DNA of 64,000 nucleotides from a virus: the IMG/VR virus record IMGVR_UViG_3300044617_002446, positions 17,324 to 81,323 of that record; one strand, given 5' to 3'. Under the pieces are notes generated by a model. The model did not search any database. It was not told the DNA's origin and saw only the letters and a program-made list of their open reading frames with translations. Below, piece after piece: positions 43,042 to 53,600 of the stretch. Position numbers and translations under genes: made by a program. Each line of letters begins with the position of its first letter. Within the stretch, counting starts at the first letter, position 1.

Positions 43042-44682
43042 TTATGTTGGTTTAAATGTTTGCAAATCCAAAGATGCCGTTTTATTTAATGGATTATATG
43101 AATACGAAGCACTTTCAATATACATATCAGATCCCCTGCATATTGCAGCTTCAGTTTTCAATTTATCTAAAATAAAATTTAAACTATTATTAGTTTTTGT
43201 TGAAACAGCTGAAACAGAAATGCTTTTTTTCTCATGAATATTATTTGAGGTTGACGGCTGCTTAATTTCTTTAAATCTTGGAACTACTATATTTGAAGAA
43301 AGTTTAATTTGTTCACCAGCTTGATTTGCGCAAGAAGAATCCAAGGTTTTTAAATTATTTAATTTGCCTCTAGATCTTGAAAGATCATCCGTATAAGATA
43401 TGTCATAATTAACCGCGCCCATTCGATCAGATTTTGTAACAGACCAATTTTGCAGGTTCAGCGAAAAGCTAGTACACGGCGCTATTCTTTTTGAATAAAA
43501 ACTATTTATTCTGCTTGGAACACTCACGCCAGGCTTTATATTAGTTTTCCAAAAAGTATTAGCTTTATTTTGTTTTTCTAAATCTTTTAATATATCGTCA
43601 CCAATTATTGTTCCAGATTCTTTTACTGTGGTTATATTTTGTTCATCGGTCTCTAATTCCAATTTATATTCCCAAAATACCGGACCAGAAGCAGAACCAT
43701 CTGAATAATTTTTTGTATAAAATAAATCATTTGAAAAAGTAACTGTATATGAAACAAAGCCAGACTTTTCTGTTATAGTCGTTCCTTTTTCTATCGGTTT
43801 ATCATATAGTGCAGCAGATGTATCTAAATTTACATTGGTTGATTTATATGTATTATAAATAGATTGGCATCTTGTAAATGCATTTGCCATATCCGACTTT
43901 GCATCGGCAATCATTTGGTCGGTTTTATCCCATTTGGCAGTATATTCAGCGGTTTCAGTTATTTTTATAACACCATCTTCAGCAACGTCAAATGTACTTG
44001 TTCTGGATTTTAAATATGTATCAAGGTCATCATTTAAAACATATCTCTTTTCAAAAGAACAACTATTGGTAATTTTATTATAAGTTTCACTAAAATAAGT
44101 ATTTAATGTTACTTTCGAATTACCCCAAAGCAAAGCTGGAAAATCTTCTGACGCAAACAGTTTTACTGCAATAGCCTTTGCCAAATCTATTCCTGAAGAC
44201 GGGGCGTCTATTGCCGTTATATTTATTGAATGAGTATAAGAATCTGTTTTTTGGTCAGAATCTTTTCTAAAAGTTTCGCTAATAGAATCTAAAAATTTTA
44301 AATCAGAAGCAGTCAATCCGCTTATAGATGGATTTAAATAAGACAAGTCGCCGTCTTCATATATTGTAAACGATGCGGAATATTCTTTTATTCTTACGTC
44401 GCTTCCTGAAGAAAAAGAAACCGATGACATAAAGCCTTGCCCAAAACTTACGCCATTTATAATTATTTCGTCCCAGTTATTTAAAAAACTAATTATTGTA
44501 TTTTCAACCTCTGATGTTATTCCACCCACACCAAAAGAATTAGCTAAATCCAAAAGATTTCCGCTTATAGAAACTTCTTTTGTAATTCTATATCGAAATC
44601 CTTCGCCAAGAAATTGAAACTGCCTGTTAAGACCAAGTGCAGCCGGTTGATTTTTCGTTGTGCCGTTGATTGTTATAGCCAT
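43042..44682 (-). CDS. Probable distal tail protein, paralogue-like to the 541-aa protein
   Basis: About 546 residues from the ATG at 44682. An upstream in-frame TTG at 44691 would add three residues but I prefer the ATG. N-terminal 'FRYRITKEVSISGNLLDLAN' and 'IKEYSASFTIYEDGDLSYL' give the same order as the neighbour at 41415-43040: an N-terminal strand pair, then a module beginning 'YTHSINITAIDAP', a helix 'AKAIAVKLFASEDF', a 'SFEKRYVLN' strand and a repeat 'VIKITETAEYTAKW'. It is the first gene after the tape measure, where distal tail proteins lie in siphoviruses. Paralogy is inferred from layout, not from alignment. Confidence 0.62.
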   Translation of the reverse strand: MAITINGTTKNQPAALGLNRQFQFLGEGFRYRITKEVSISGNLLDLANSFGVGGITSEVENTIISFLNNWDEIIINGVSFGQGFMSSVSFSSGSDVRIKEYSASFTIYEDGDLSYLNPSISGLTASDLKFLDSISETFRKDSDQKTDSYTHSINITAIDAPSSGIDLAKAIAVKLFASEDFPALLWGNSKVTLNTYFSETYNKITNSCSFEKRYVLNDDLDTYLKSRTSTFDVAEDGVIKITETAEYTAKWDKTDQMIADAKSDMANAFTRCQSIYNTYKSTNVNLDTSAALYDKPIEKGTTITEKSGFVSYTVTFSNDLFYTKNYSDGSASGPVFWEYKLELETDEQNITTVKESGTIIGDDILKDLEKQNKANTFWKTNIKPGVSVPSRINSFYSKRIAPCTSFSLNLQNWSVTKSDRMGAVNYDISYTDDLSRSRGKLNNLKTLDSSCANQAGEQIKLSSNIVVPRFKEIKQPSTSNNIHEKKSISVSAVSTKTNNSLNFILDKLKTEAAICRGSDMYIESASYSYNPLNKTASLDLQTFKPT

Positions 44683-44691
44683 ATAATACAA

Positions 44692-47600
44692 TTAAGCTTT
44701 TTTCTGCAAACTGCCAAGTTGGTCTGGAGTCATAGAAGATAAGGTTTTATTTGTTGACATAGGTGGTTTGGCTTTTATCGCCCCACCTTTTTCAAGCTCA
44801 CTTCTTAATTCATTTATTTTTTGATTGGCTCTGTCAACACCAGCCTTGATTTCATCAACATATATAGCTTCAACTTTAGTAGCCATTCCATTTTGAACAT
44901 CTTGCGGCGTACTTGTTGGTATCGTTACCGAAACAGGAACACTTATATTATACGTTGCCCCTGCACCAGCTGCCGCAGCTGACATTGACGGCATAGTCGA
45001 TAACGCCTGTTCCGTTGGCGACGGCTGTCTAGGCATAGCGTTTTGTGTAACAGGAGCTTGTGAATTAGGTTGAACAATACCAGAAAAAGCTGTTTTATTT
45101 GTAGCTGTGACCAGATTTGGATTCATGAAATTTGTTGAACCAGGTGTAAAATATCCTTCTTTACCCAAGGCTGCGTTTCTTCCAACAATTGATTGAATTG
45201 ATTCTGGCGTGGCATTTGCTCCAAGTTGAGACCTAATATCTGTTACGTTTGCTTCTGCTCGACCAAATTTTTCTTTATTTTTATTTATCTGTACCTCGGC
45301 GGATCGCTGTTCACCCACGGCCGTTTTATAAGCTTGGTCAGCAGCAACAAAATCTTTAAAAAGCTCCGCTTGCTTTATAAATTCTTTATCTTGTTTAGCT
45401 GTTGAAGCCCCCGTGGAAACATTTGTTCTGGCTTGTTGGATTGCTTCGTCCGAAAAGGCTTTAGAATACATTTCAATAAATGACGCATTATTTTCAGATC
45501 CCAAATCTGCCTTTTGTAAGGCATTATCGCCAGCAAATTTAGAAATAGCCAAATCTCTTAATTTTTTCGACTCTTCAGTTTTACCTTTCTTGGTATCTAA
45601 TTCGGTCTGTGCAAAAGAAAGCTCTTCTTTCGCATCAGATAAAGCATTTTCCATTGAAATTTTCATTTCAGCAGCTCTACCCTTATTAATTGCCGCTTCA
45701 AGCTGTGACCCAATTTTTGAAATATCGAATGATTCTCTTATAGCATCTTCAACTTCATTTAATTTACCAACAACCTCTTTTGTTTGATTATTTATTGTTA
45801 AAACTTGAAGTTTTGTATCACCGGTTACGCCCATATAAGCATCTTTTAACTCTTTAGGAAGACCTTCAAAAGCAGTTTTTGTATAATCACTTGTTACAGC
45901 ATCAACATATTGACCAGAATCTATTGCTCCAAATTTTTGCAATAATTGAAGATTTGCTGCTGTCATCGTACCTGTGTCGCCACCAGCTTGAAGACTTTGT
46001 ATTTGTTCTCTTAATCTATCAAATATTTCCGGACCAAGTGCGCCACCGGCTTGCGCTTCAAATTCATCAACTGATTTTGATAAAAATGAGCTATATCCTT
46101 GAGCTATAGCTTTAAAATTCGTATCACCCATCGACATAATAGGTACGCCTGCAAATCGCGTCAGTTTAGATATACTATCTGTTAATGAACCTAATTTATC
46201 AAACGCTGGAGCCTCGCCGGTTGCTTTATCAACGATTTTTCCAAACTCATTTGTAGTTAAATTTCCAACATTATATCCACCGCCAACAGTTGCAGCCAAA
46301 GAATCTTTGATTTGATTAACCAAAGAATCTTCTTCATTAAGAAGCCCCTTGGTTATTTCTTCAGGTCCACCACCTAAACTTTGTGCCTCAACTATTTTTT
46401 GACGAGCTTTTTCAAACGCAAGCTGCTGAGCTAAAAGAGCCTTTTGTTGTTGTTCATTTCTATTTGAAGTTTTTACGCCCCTATCAATATCATCAAGTTC
46501 TTTAGTAATTTTATTTTGTAAATCCTGTATAGCTGACTCTGTAAATTTGCCACTCGCTTTTAGTTCGCTTATAAATTTTGCGGCATCGGCTCTAGCGCCA
46601 CCAACATCACCTTTTAATAATTTTTCATTAATACCACTGCCCAAAAGGGAAGCGCGCAGCTGTTCTTTTTCTCTTTCAAAATCTGTAACTTTAGTTATTT
46701 TTTCTGCCTCATTGAGACCTGTTAATTGATCTTCTTTTAGTGAAAGACCAGCTATAGAACTGCCTATACTGTCTATAATACCAGTTGTACCTTTTGTTAA
46801 AATATCAGTTCTTTCCTCTTCTCCATTTCTCTGAATTTCAAAAATTCTGTTATTGACGTCCTGATTTCTTTCAGCATTAGGAAGATTTGTCAAACCGTAT
46901 ATATCTTTGGCAAAATCGCCCCTATTTGCTTTTAATTGGTTTTGAAATTTTACACCACTTACAGCATCGTCAATTGACGAAGAAAAATCTTTAAATACTT
47001 TGTCAACTTGAGCTTGAAGAACAGATAAACTAGCCGCAGACTTGTCCGCGCGCTCACGCTCTTTTGCCCTTTTCGCCTCTTCTCTCTTTCTATTTTCTTC
47101 TATAGCCTGTCTTGCTTTATCTAAATTTTCTTGAGCAGAAATAAATTGATCGTTCGCGCTTTGATATTTTTCTATCCATGCCAAAAGTTGATCTGGTCTA
47201 TTTATAGTATTTTTAAGTTCTTCTAAAATTTGCGTTTCATTTCCATCTAAGATGCCGCCACTTTCAGAAAAAGCGCTTTTGAGTGCCGAAATTAAAGTCG
47301 CTTTTTCTGCTTCAAATCCTCCTTGTATATCACCATTTTTAATTTGAGCCGCAGCCAGATCTAATTTTTCTCCAAAATTAAGAGCCGCAATTGAAGCCTC
47401 ATTAAAAGGAGTCGAAGCATCGTCTAGAACCTTTGTAAATGCATATGTTTGATTTACTATAGAGGACATATCACCAGAAGAAACTAAATCTCCAAAAGCG
47501 GCTTCATTTAAATTTCTTTTTAAACGATCACTTGATTCATTTAGAGTATTTTGTCCTGCTAATTGACCCAACGCAGCCCCTGGCGTTATTACAAGTTCAC

Positions 47601-50600
47601 CAAGCGCCAAAAATCCTCTACCTATTTTTTCTAATTCTCCTGTTTTTCCTTTTTCAAAAACGCTTCTTGTTTGAGCCGCAGTTTCCGCGCCAGCTTTTTC
47701 CAAAGTCAGTTGCTCTAATATCTGCGAATAAGTCTCTTGTGCCTTCCCTAATCTTTCGGCTTGCACAAGTTGCTCTTGATATTTAGTTGGAAGAGATGCT
47801 AATACATTAACATAATTTTTTTCAGCCGCCACAACTTGTTCAGCAGACGAATTTGGGTCAGATGATATGGTTTTAAGCTGCTCAGATGCAGTCAAAAACT
47901 GTTGACCAGATTCACTAAATTTTGTAAAACTTTCAGTTGCAGCTGTTACAGCTTTTTCAAATTCTGGCATTTTTGATGTAAGGGCTTTTTCAATTTTTGG
48001 AATTTCCAGTGCCAACCCAACAGCGGCTCCTGCTAAAGCGCCCCAAGGTCCAGCCATCGCACCCATTCCAGCCATTCCAGCAATATTTCCAACAGCCTCA
48101 ATGCCAGCCCTGGTTCCTCTGTTTTCTTCTGGTACAAAAGAAGCAATTTGAGGAGCCGCAATTTGTAAAGCAGATCCAACTGGAAAAGCTAAACTTGTAT
48201 ATCTAGAAATTTTTTGTTGTTTTATTTCTTTTTGCCTAGCCGCTGTCTCTGCTTTATTCGCAGCCAAGCCTTCTTTTTGAGCTTTAATTATATCGTTTAA
48301 ATTTTTTGAAGAAGCAAGCCTAGCTTTAGTTTCTTTTTCTTGAGCCGAAACAAGCCTTATTTGTTGCTTGTCAAGCAAATCCTGAGCTAAAACCACATCA
48401 TAACGATTGCCAGTAGATCGTGCGTCTAATAAATTTTTCTCAGCAGCGGCAACACCCGCCTCTGCTTTTTTTACGTTTTTGCTTCCAAATGTTTGATTTT
48501 TTATCGATTCTAAATTTTTGTCTCTCTTTTTTTCTAATACCCCTATATTTTTTTCCTGCTTTTCAACGCTAGAGGAAAAATCCGTCAAAGACTCTTCACT
48601 TTCTTTAATTGATTTTCCGGCATCCTTAAATTGCTGATTGATAAAAACCAAGCTAAATGCAAGCCCCTGCAAACCAGCCAAAACTGCCGCGATGGTATTT
48701 TCGCTACCACTCGAAGAACTTTCTGCAAAGTTAGGAATAAAACCACCAGACAATAAACCTGCACTTTTCTGACCAGTTACAGAGTCTTTCAATGCTTTGT
48801 TTAAACCTCCGTGATCTGCCATTGCCGATCCAAATGTAGGCTGGCTTTTATTTCTAACGTGTGGAAATGGTTTGCTATGATAAGTTGCTTTTTCTCCAGA
48901 CATGGCTGACTCAAGAGCCATCACTTGTGAAAGATCTGCAAAATTAGGAATAAAGCCGGAACCTAGTCTCTTATTCACAAGTCTAGCATTTAAATAACCT
49001 TTTTTACCTAAAAGACTTAAATCATCATCTATAATTTTCGCACCACGTTTATTTGCTTCTATTATTTTATCTTTTGGTCTTACTCCAAAATTAATTTTAT
49101 TAACAGGAAGACCAAGCCTAGAAGCTGTTTGTGATATTGCGTTTTCAAAAATTTGAGGACGAGCTGTTAATATATCAAATTTTTTCTTTCCGGCTTTTAA
49201 TTTTTTACCAATCGGAAGAAGATCTTTTTCTTTCAAAGAATTTAATTTATTTATATATTCGTCTGGCTTTCCTGAGAATCTTGGTATTATTGTTCCATCC
49301 CAGTCGTAAACGTTTCTTCTTAATTGATCCGCAAAGTTTGGTAAAAACCTTGATGACGCGCCGCTCATCGCAGAAGAAAAACGGTTTTCTACTAAAGCTC
49401 TAAATTTAGAACCCTCTTTTGATCTTCTAGATATATTCGATAATCTTTTTCTGTCTATAATTCCAGCGTTTTCAAGATTTCTTACAAAAGTTTTTTCATC
49501 AGCCGAAAGAAGATCTAAATTACCCTTATTCCTAAATACTTTTTCTTGTATTCTTGTTATAATTTCATCAACAGCTTTTCCGCCCGAATAAGTAGAGCTT
49601 GGATTTCTTCCTTCAAAATCCAATTGAACAGGATTCAAACCAAGACCGGAATAAAGGTTTTTTTCATTTACTCCCTTAAATAGAAAAGAAGAAATAATAC
49701 TTTTAACTCCAGCGTATTTTTTGGGATCTGATATAAATTTTCCTATTGAAGGATTTGATACAGATTTTCTAAATGTAGATCTTGAATAAACATTATGAAA
49801 TAACTCATGAGCCAATGTGTTTTCGGTCGCGCCAGTTCCAAGCTCTATGTTCGATTTAGAGCCATTTCCATAATTAGTTCTTCCCCTTACTCCAATTGGC
49901 AAATTGCTCTTTTTTATATCTAAAAAGTTAGGAATAAAACCGGCAGAACTCTGTGTTTTTAATTGAACACCTAAGCCCCTGTAAACACCCGCCTGAACAT
50001 CTCCAAAGTAATCAGTAAACTTATCAGGATCGTTTTTTAATATTTTAATTTGAGCGTCAATAAAAGATTTAAATTGTGCAGTAGTCATCTGCTCTTCGTC
50101 CATGCCCTTATGACCCCATACTTCAAAAATAGCTTTTTTAGCCATTTGCGCGCGCCTCATTTGAGGATAAAGGGTTTCTGCGGAAACAGGTTGGCCGGCT
50201 TTGAGTTTTTCCAAAAATCTACTTGTTTGTGGAAGAATCTGACCGCTCATCATTTTGCCGCGATTGATTTCCATGGCTTTTCTATATAATTCTCCAGCTA
50301 TACCTTGACCGCGATATTCTCTAGCAACACTAATATCATCAACGCTTACTTTGCCGGGTTTATCTTCGCTGTACTCAAAAGATCCAACTTTTTTACCATC
50401 CATCTTAGCAACAAGAGTAGAAAAACCAAATTCATCTTTTTTCCCTTGAGAAAATGTTAATCCTTTAGTTGCGAAATTAGGTAAAAATCCACCTGATAAT
50501 ATTTTTCTTGTTTGATATTCGCCAGCTTTTTTAAATATTCTTGAAACAGAAGCGCCTGGGTATTCTGAAGAAAAACCTCGAACACCTTTTGTAAATGAAG

Positions 50601-53600
50601 AAATCCCGCCTGTTCCAGATGTAAGTTGTGCTCTTCCAGGTGTTAATAAATCACCAGTAGCTGCGCGTTTCTCGCGCAAAGATTTTATTGTGTTTCTCGA
50701 TCCAACTAAAATATCTAAAGCGCCTCTGTCACCAGATTTTGAAAATATTTTCTTTAAATTATCTGCGACAATTTGATCTTTTGGCATTGATAAAACTGCG
50801 CGGTCTAGTATATAACTATCGAAAGCCGCCAAATCTTGAAATGATTTTACAATTTTTCCACCAGCCTTTGACGCCATTGTGGTTTTTCCAGAACCAGATG
50901 GACCAAGAATTGTTCTAACGGGCTTTGGCGTTTTAGCTAGAAAATCCAGTACTGCCTTATACTCATTACCGCGAATAACATCGCCCGTAACTATACCAGA
51001 TGCAAAATTAGGTATAAAACCCCCAAATAAATTATTATTTCTTACCCATTTTTCAAGAGAGCTTTGTTTATTAGGAAGTGAATTTGAACCTTTTGCTTCA
51101 TATGGACCAGGGGCGTTACCAAAAAAATCTCTAAGTTGGGCATTTGGCGCGGGGAAATCAAAAGCCTGATTTTTGCTTTGTGCCTCTTGATTGAACGCTT
51201 TTCTAATTGCTGATTCAAAAACCGTTCCAACAGCCGCCATGACAGTACTTTTATCAGAAAATTGTCCTATATCTGAAAAAGATGCGCCCGGATTAAAAAT
51301 GCCCGCAAAACGATTAGCTTCACCTAAAAGAAAATTCGAAATCTTTTTCTGCAACGATCCAGCATTTGCTTGTTTAGCCACATCGCTAGAACTTAGCCCA
51401 GAAGTTTTAAATTTACCAAAATAGCGAGTTGGCTGACCGGTTTTTTTATCTTTTTTCAAAAAATCTACTTCACCAGTATCTTGAATTCCAATATTTTCTG
51501 GATGAATCATTGTATACGCCAAGCTTCCCAAGTCTTTAACTGCCACTCTACCAGATTTAAGTGTCGCTTCCTTTGAACTTCTAGATACAAAAGTTGACTG
51601 CGCTCCCTGCTGAGCCATTAAATTTTTAAATCCAGCTTGCATTTTTGATCCTGCAAAATTTGGAATAAAACCTGAATACAATGGAATAGGAATACTATTA
51701 GCTGAATACTTCTCGTATTTTCCAGCGTTATCCATTTCTATCATTTTTCTTGCAATCGCAAATAATTTTGGGTGAGAATATTCTCTAGATCTTATTATTT
51801 CAGCGCCTCTTTTTTCTATTAATTTTTTATCATATGCTTCGACAGCCGAGCTAGGTAAAAGCAGCCTATTACCCTTTGGGTTTCCTAAACCAAAATTAGA
51901 ATCCTTATATGCAGCTGCACCAGATAATTTCGCCTCAGCTACAGCATATTTACCTTTTTTTATATCAGGACCAACTTTAGATTCAACTAAAGATAAATTT
52001 TTTTCACCTTGAGAAACAGCCTCAAAAACTCTACCTGCTAAAAAAGATGGTTGTGTAGAAGAAGAAATCAAGCTTTTTTGATAGCTTTTTTTTACCTGTG
52101 AAGAAGAGTTGTATTTTTGTTCTTTAGCAGCCAGCCCTTTTATCAATGCAAAATTAGGAATAAATCCACTAGCTGCAATTTCTGTATTTTCACCAAATCC
52201 ATTTGGAGGTCTTACAATCGTAGCCTTTTTACCATCTGCATTTCTAAAATTAACAATATCTTCTTTATTGTTAACCCACGACTGAAAAGACTTTCCAGCT
52301 CCATCGTGAATTCTTGTTTTCTTGGCTTTTCCGGCTTTATATCCGTGTTGGCGCGCCCCAGCATTTTCCATTGCTTGCCCTATTGCCTGCTCTGAAGCAA
52401 AATTAGGAATAAAACCCGCAGATTTAACTGTTGGAACACCAGTTTTACCAACAGAAACACCAGAGCGACCAAGATTTCCAGCAATAACTTTACTTAACCT
52501 TTCTTGCTCTTTCATTACATTTGACTGAGCAGTAAGATAATTCAATAATTGTTTTTCAGCTTGAACGGTGGATAATTTTCCACTTAAAATTTGATTTGTA
52601 AATTGAGTATTCTTTTGAAGAATAGAAAGAACACTTTGCTCCAATGCCGCCTGCTGTTTTGTTGCTTCATTTCTACCAAGAAGCTCCCTTGCAGATCCTG
52701 CCGCAAATTGCGTAAGTTTAACAAAAAGTTTAGTAAGAACAGCAACAGCTAAAACAGTTCCAGGTCCACCAATAAAATTAGAAATACCTTTAAAAAATCC
52801 TTCTATAAATTTTCCGCCTTGACTTTCAGTATCTATATTATTAAATGCTTCAAGGACGTTATTAAAAGAAGAAAGAAAGTTTTTAGCATTGGGTTCAAAA
52901 ACTATAGAACCTATTTTATCAGCAGCTTGCTGTAAGTTTGCAACTGCTTGAGAGGATAACGCGGCAACTGTTTGATTTAATAGCTCATTCCTTCTGATTG
53001 CTTGATCTGTAGAAGATAAAGATGTTTGTAATGCTCTATCATATATACTGTATTCTTTACCGAGATCACCTAAAGCAGCTTTTAAAATGTTAATTTGAAA
53101 AACGCCGCCAACTTGTTCAGCTACATAAGATTTTTGACTTGCGCTTAATGTATCATATGTGCTTGCTAATTGTTGAAGCAGCGAAACAGCACTTTGACCT
53201 TCGCCGGTATCAACCCCAAGACTTTCAAGAAGACTTTGAACTCTTCCGCGTTGTAATCTTGTGAAAATAGTTTTTAAAGAGTTACCAATAACGGCACCGC
53301 CTCTAGCAGTTGTTTGTTGTGCTGTTGTAACAATTGAAATTAATTCATCTAAAGAAACGCCTGCATCTTGAGCAGTTGAACCAACACGGCTTATAGCATT
53401 AGCCAAATCAGCAGAACTAACTGCAAAAGCGGCGTCAACATTCGCCAATTTATTTACAACCTCTACAGCATCAAGCGCAGAACCAGAAAATGAGTTTAAT
53501 GTAGCTGTAAGAGTTTCAACACTTTTTGTAGCGTCTAAACCACTGAGTCTTGTTAAAATAAGGGCAGCATTTGTTCTTTTTAAAGTTTCTTCAACGCCAA

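Larger units (their letters stand above)
48724..52416 (-). repeat. Nine GFIPNFA-like punctuation motifs in the tape measure
   Basis: Protein motif copies at residues 538-544, 621-627, 786-792, 1003-1009, 1180-1186, 1363-1369, 1560-1566, 1691-1697 and 1762-1768 (DNA 52396, 52147, 51652, 51001, 50470, 49921, 49330, 48937 and 48724, each 21 bases). Six are exactly GFIPNFA; the others are GFLPNFA, GFIPNFL and RFLPNFA. They are preceded by small residues (SA, AS, YS, FG, SG). They never fall inside a recognisable domain and always lie between domains. The DNA copies differ, so selection acts on the protein. They may be linkers, protease sites or anchor points. Confidence 0.9.

Noticed and set aside
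44683-44691. TTG at 44691 as start of the distal tail protein
   Set aside because: It adds only three residues, and an ATG follows at 44682 with normal spacing from the tape measure stop.
48724-52416. A CRISPR-like or DNA-level repeat array in the tape measure gene
   Set aside because: The repeats are 21-base codings of a peptide motif with variable codons and spacers of about 190-630 bases with coding function, so they are protein motifs.
45413-52528. Many open frames on the plus strand opposite the tape measure, up to 124 codons
   Set aside because: They are shadows of the long helical minus-strand frame, have no recognisable motif or start context, and the minus-strand frame is clearly coding.
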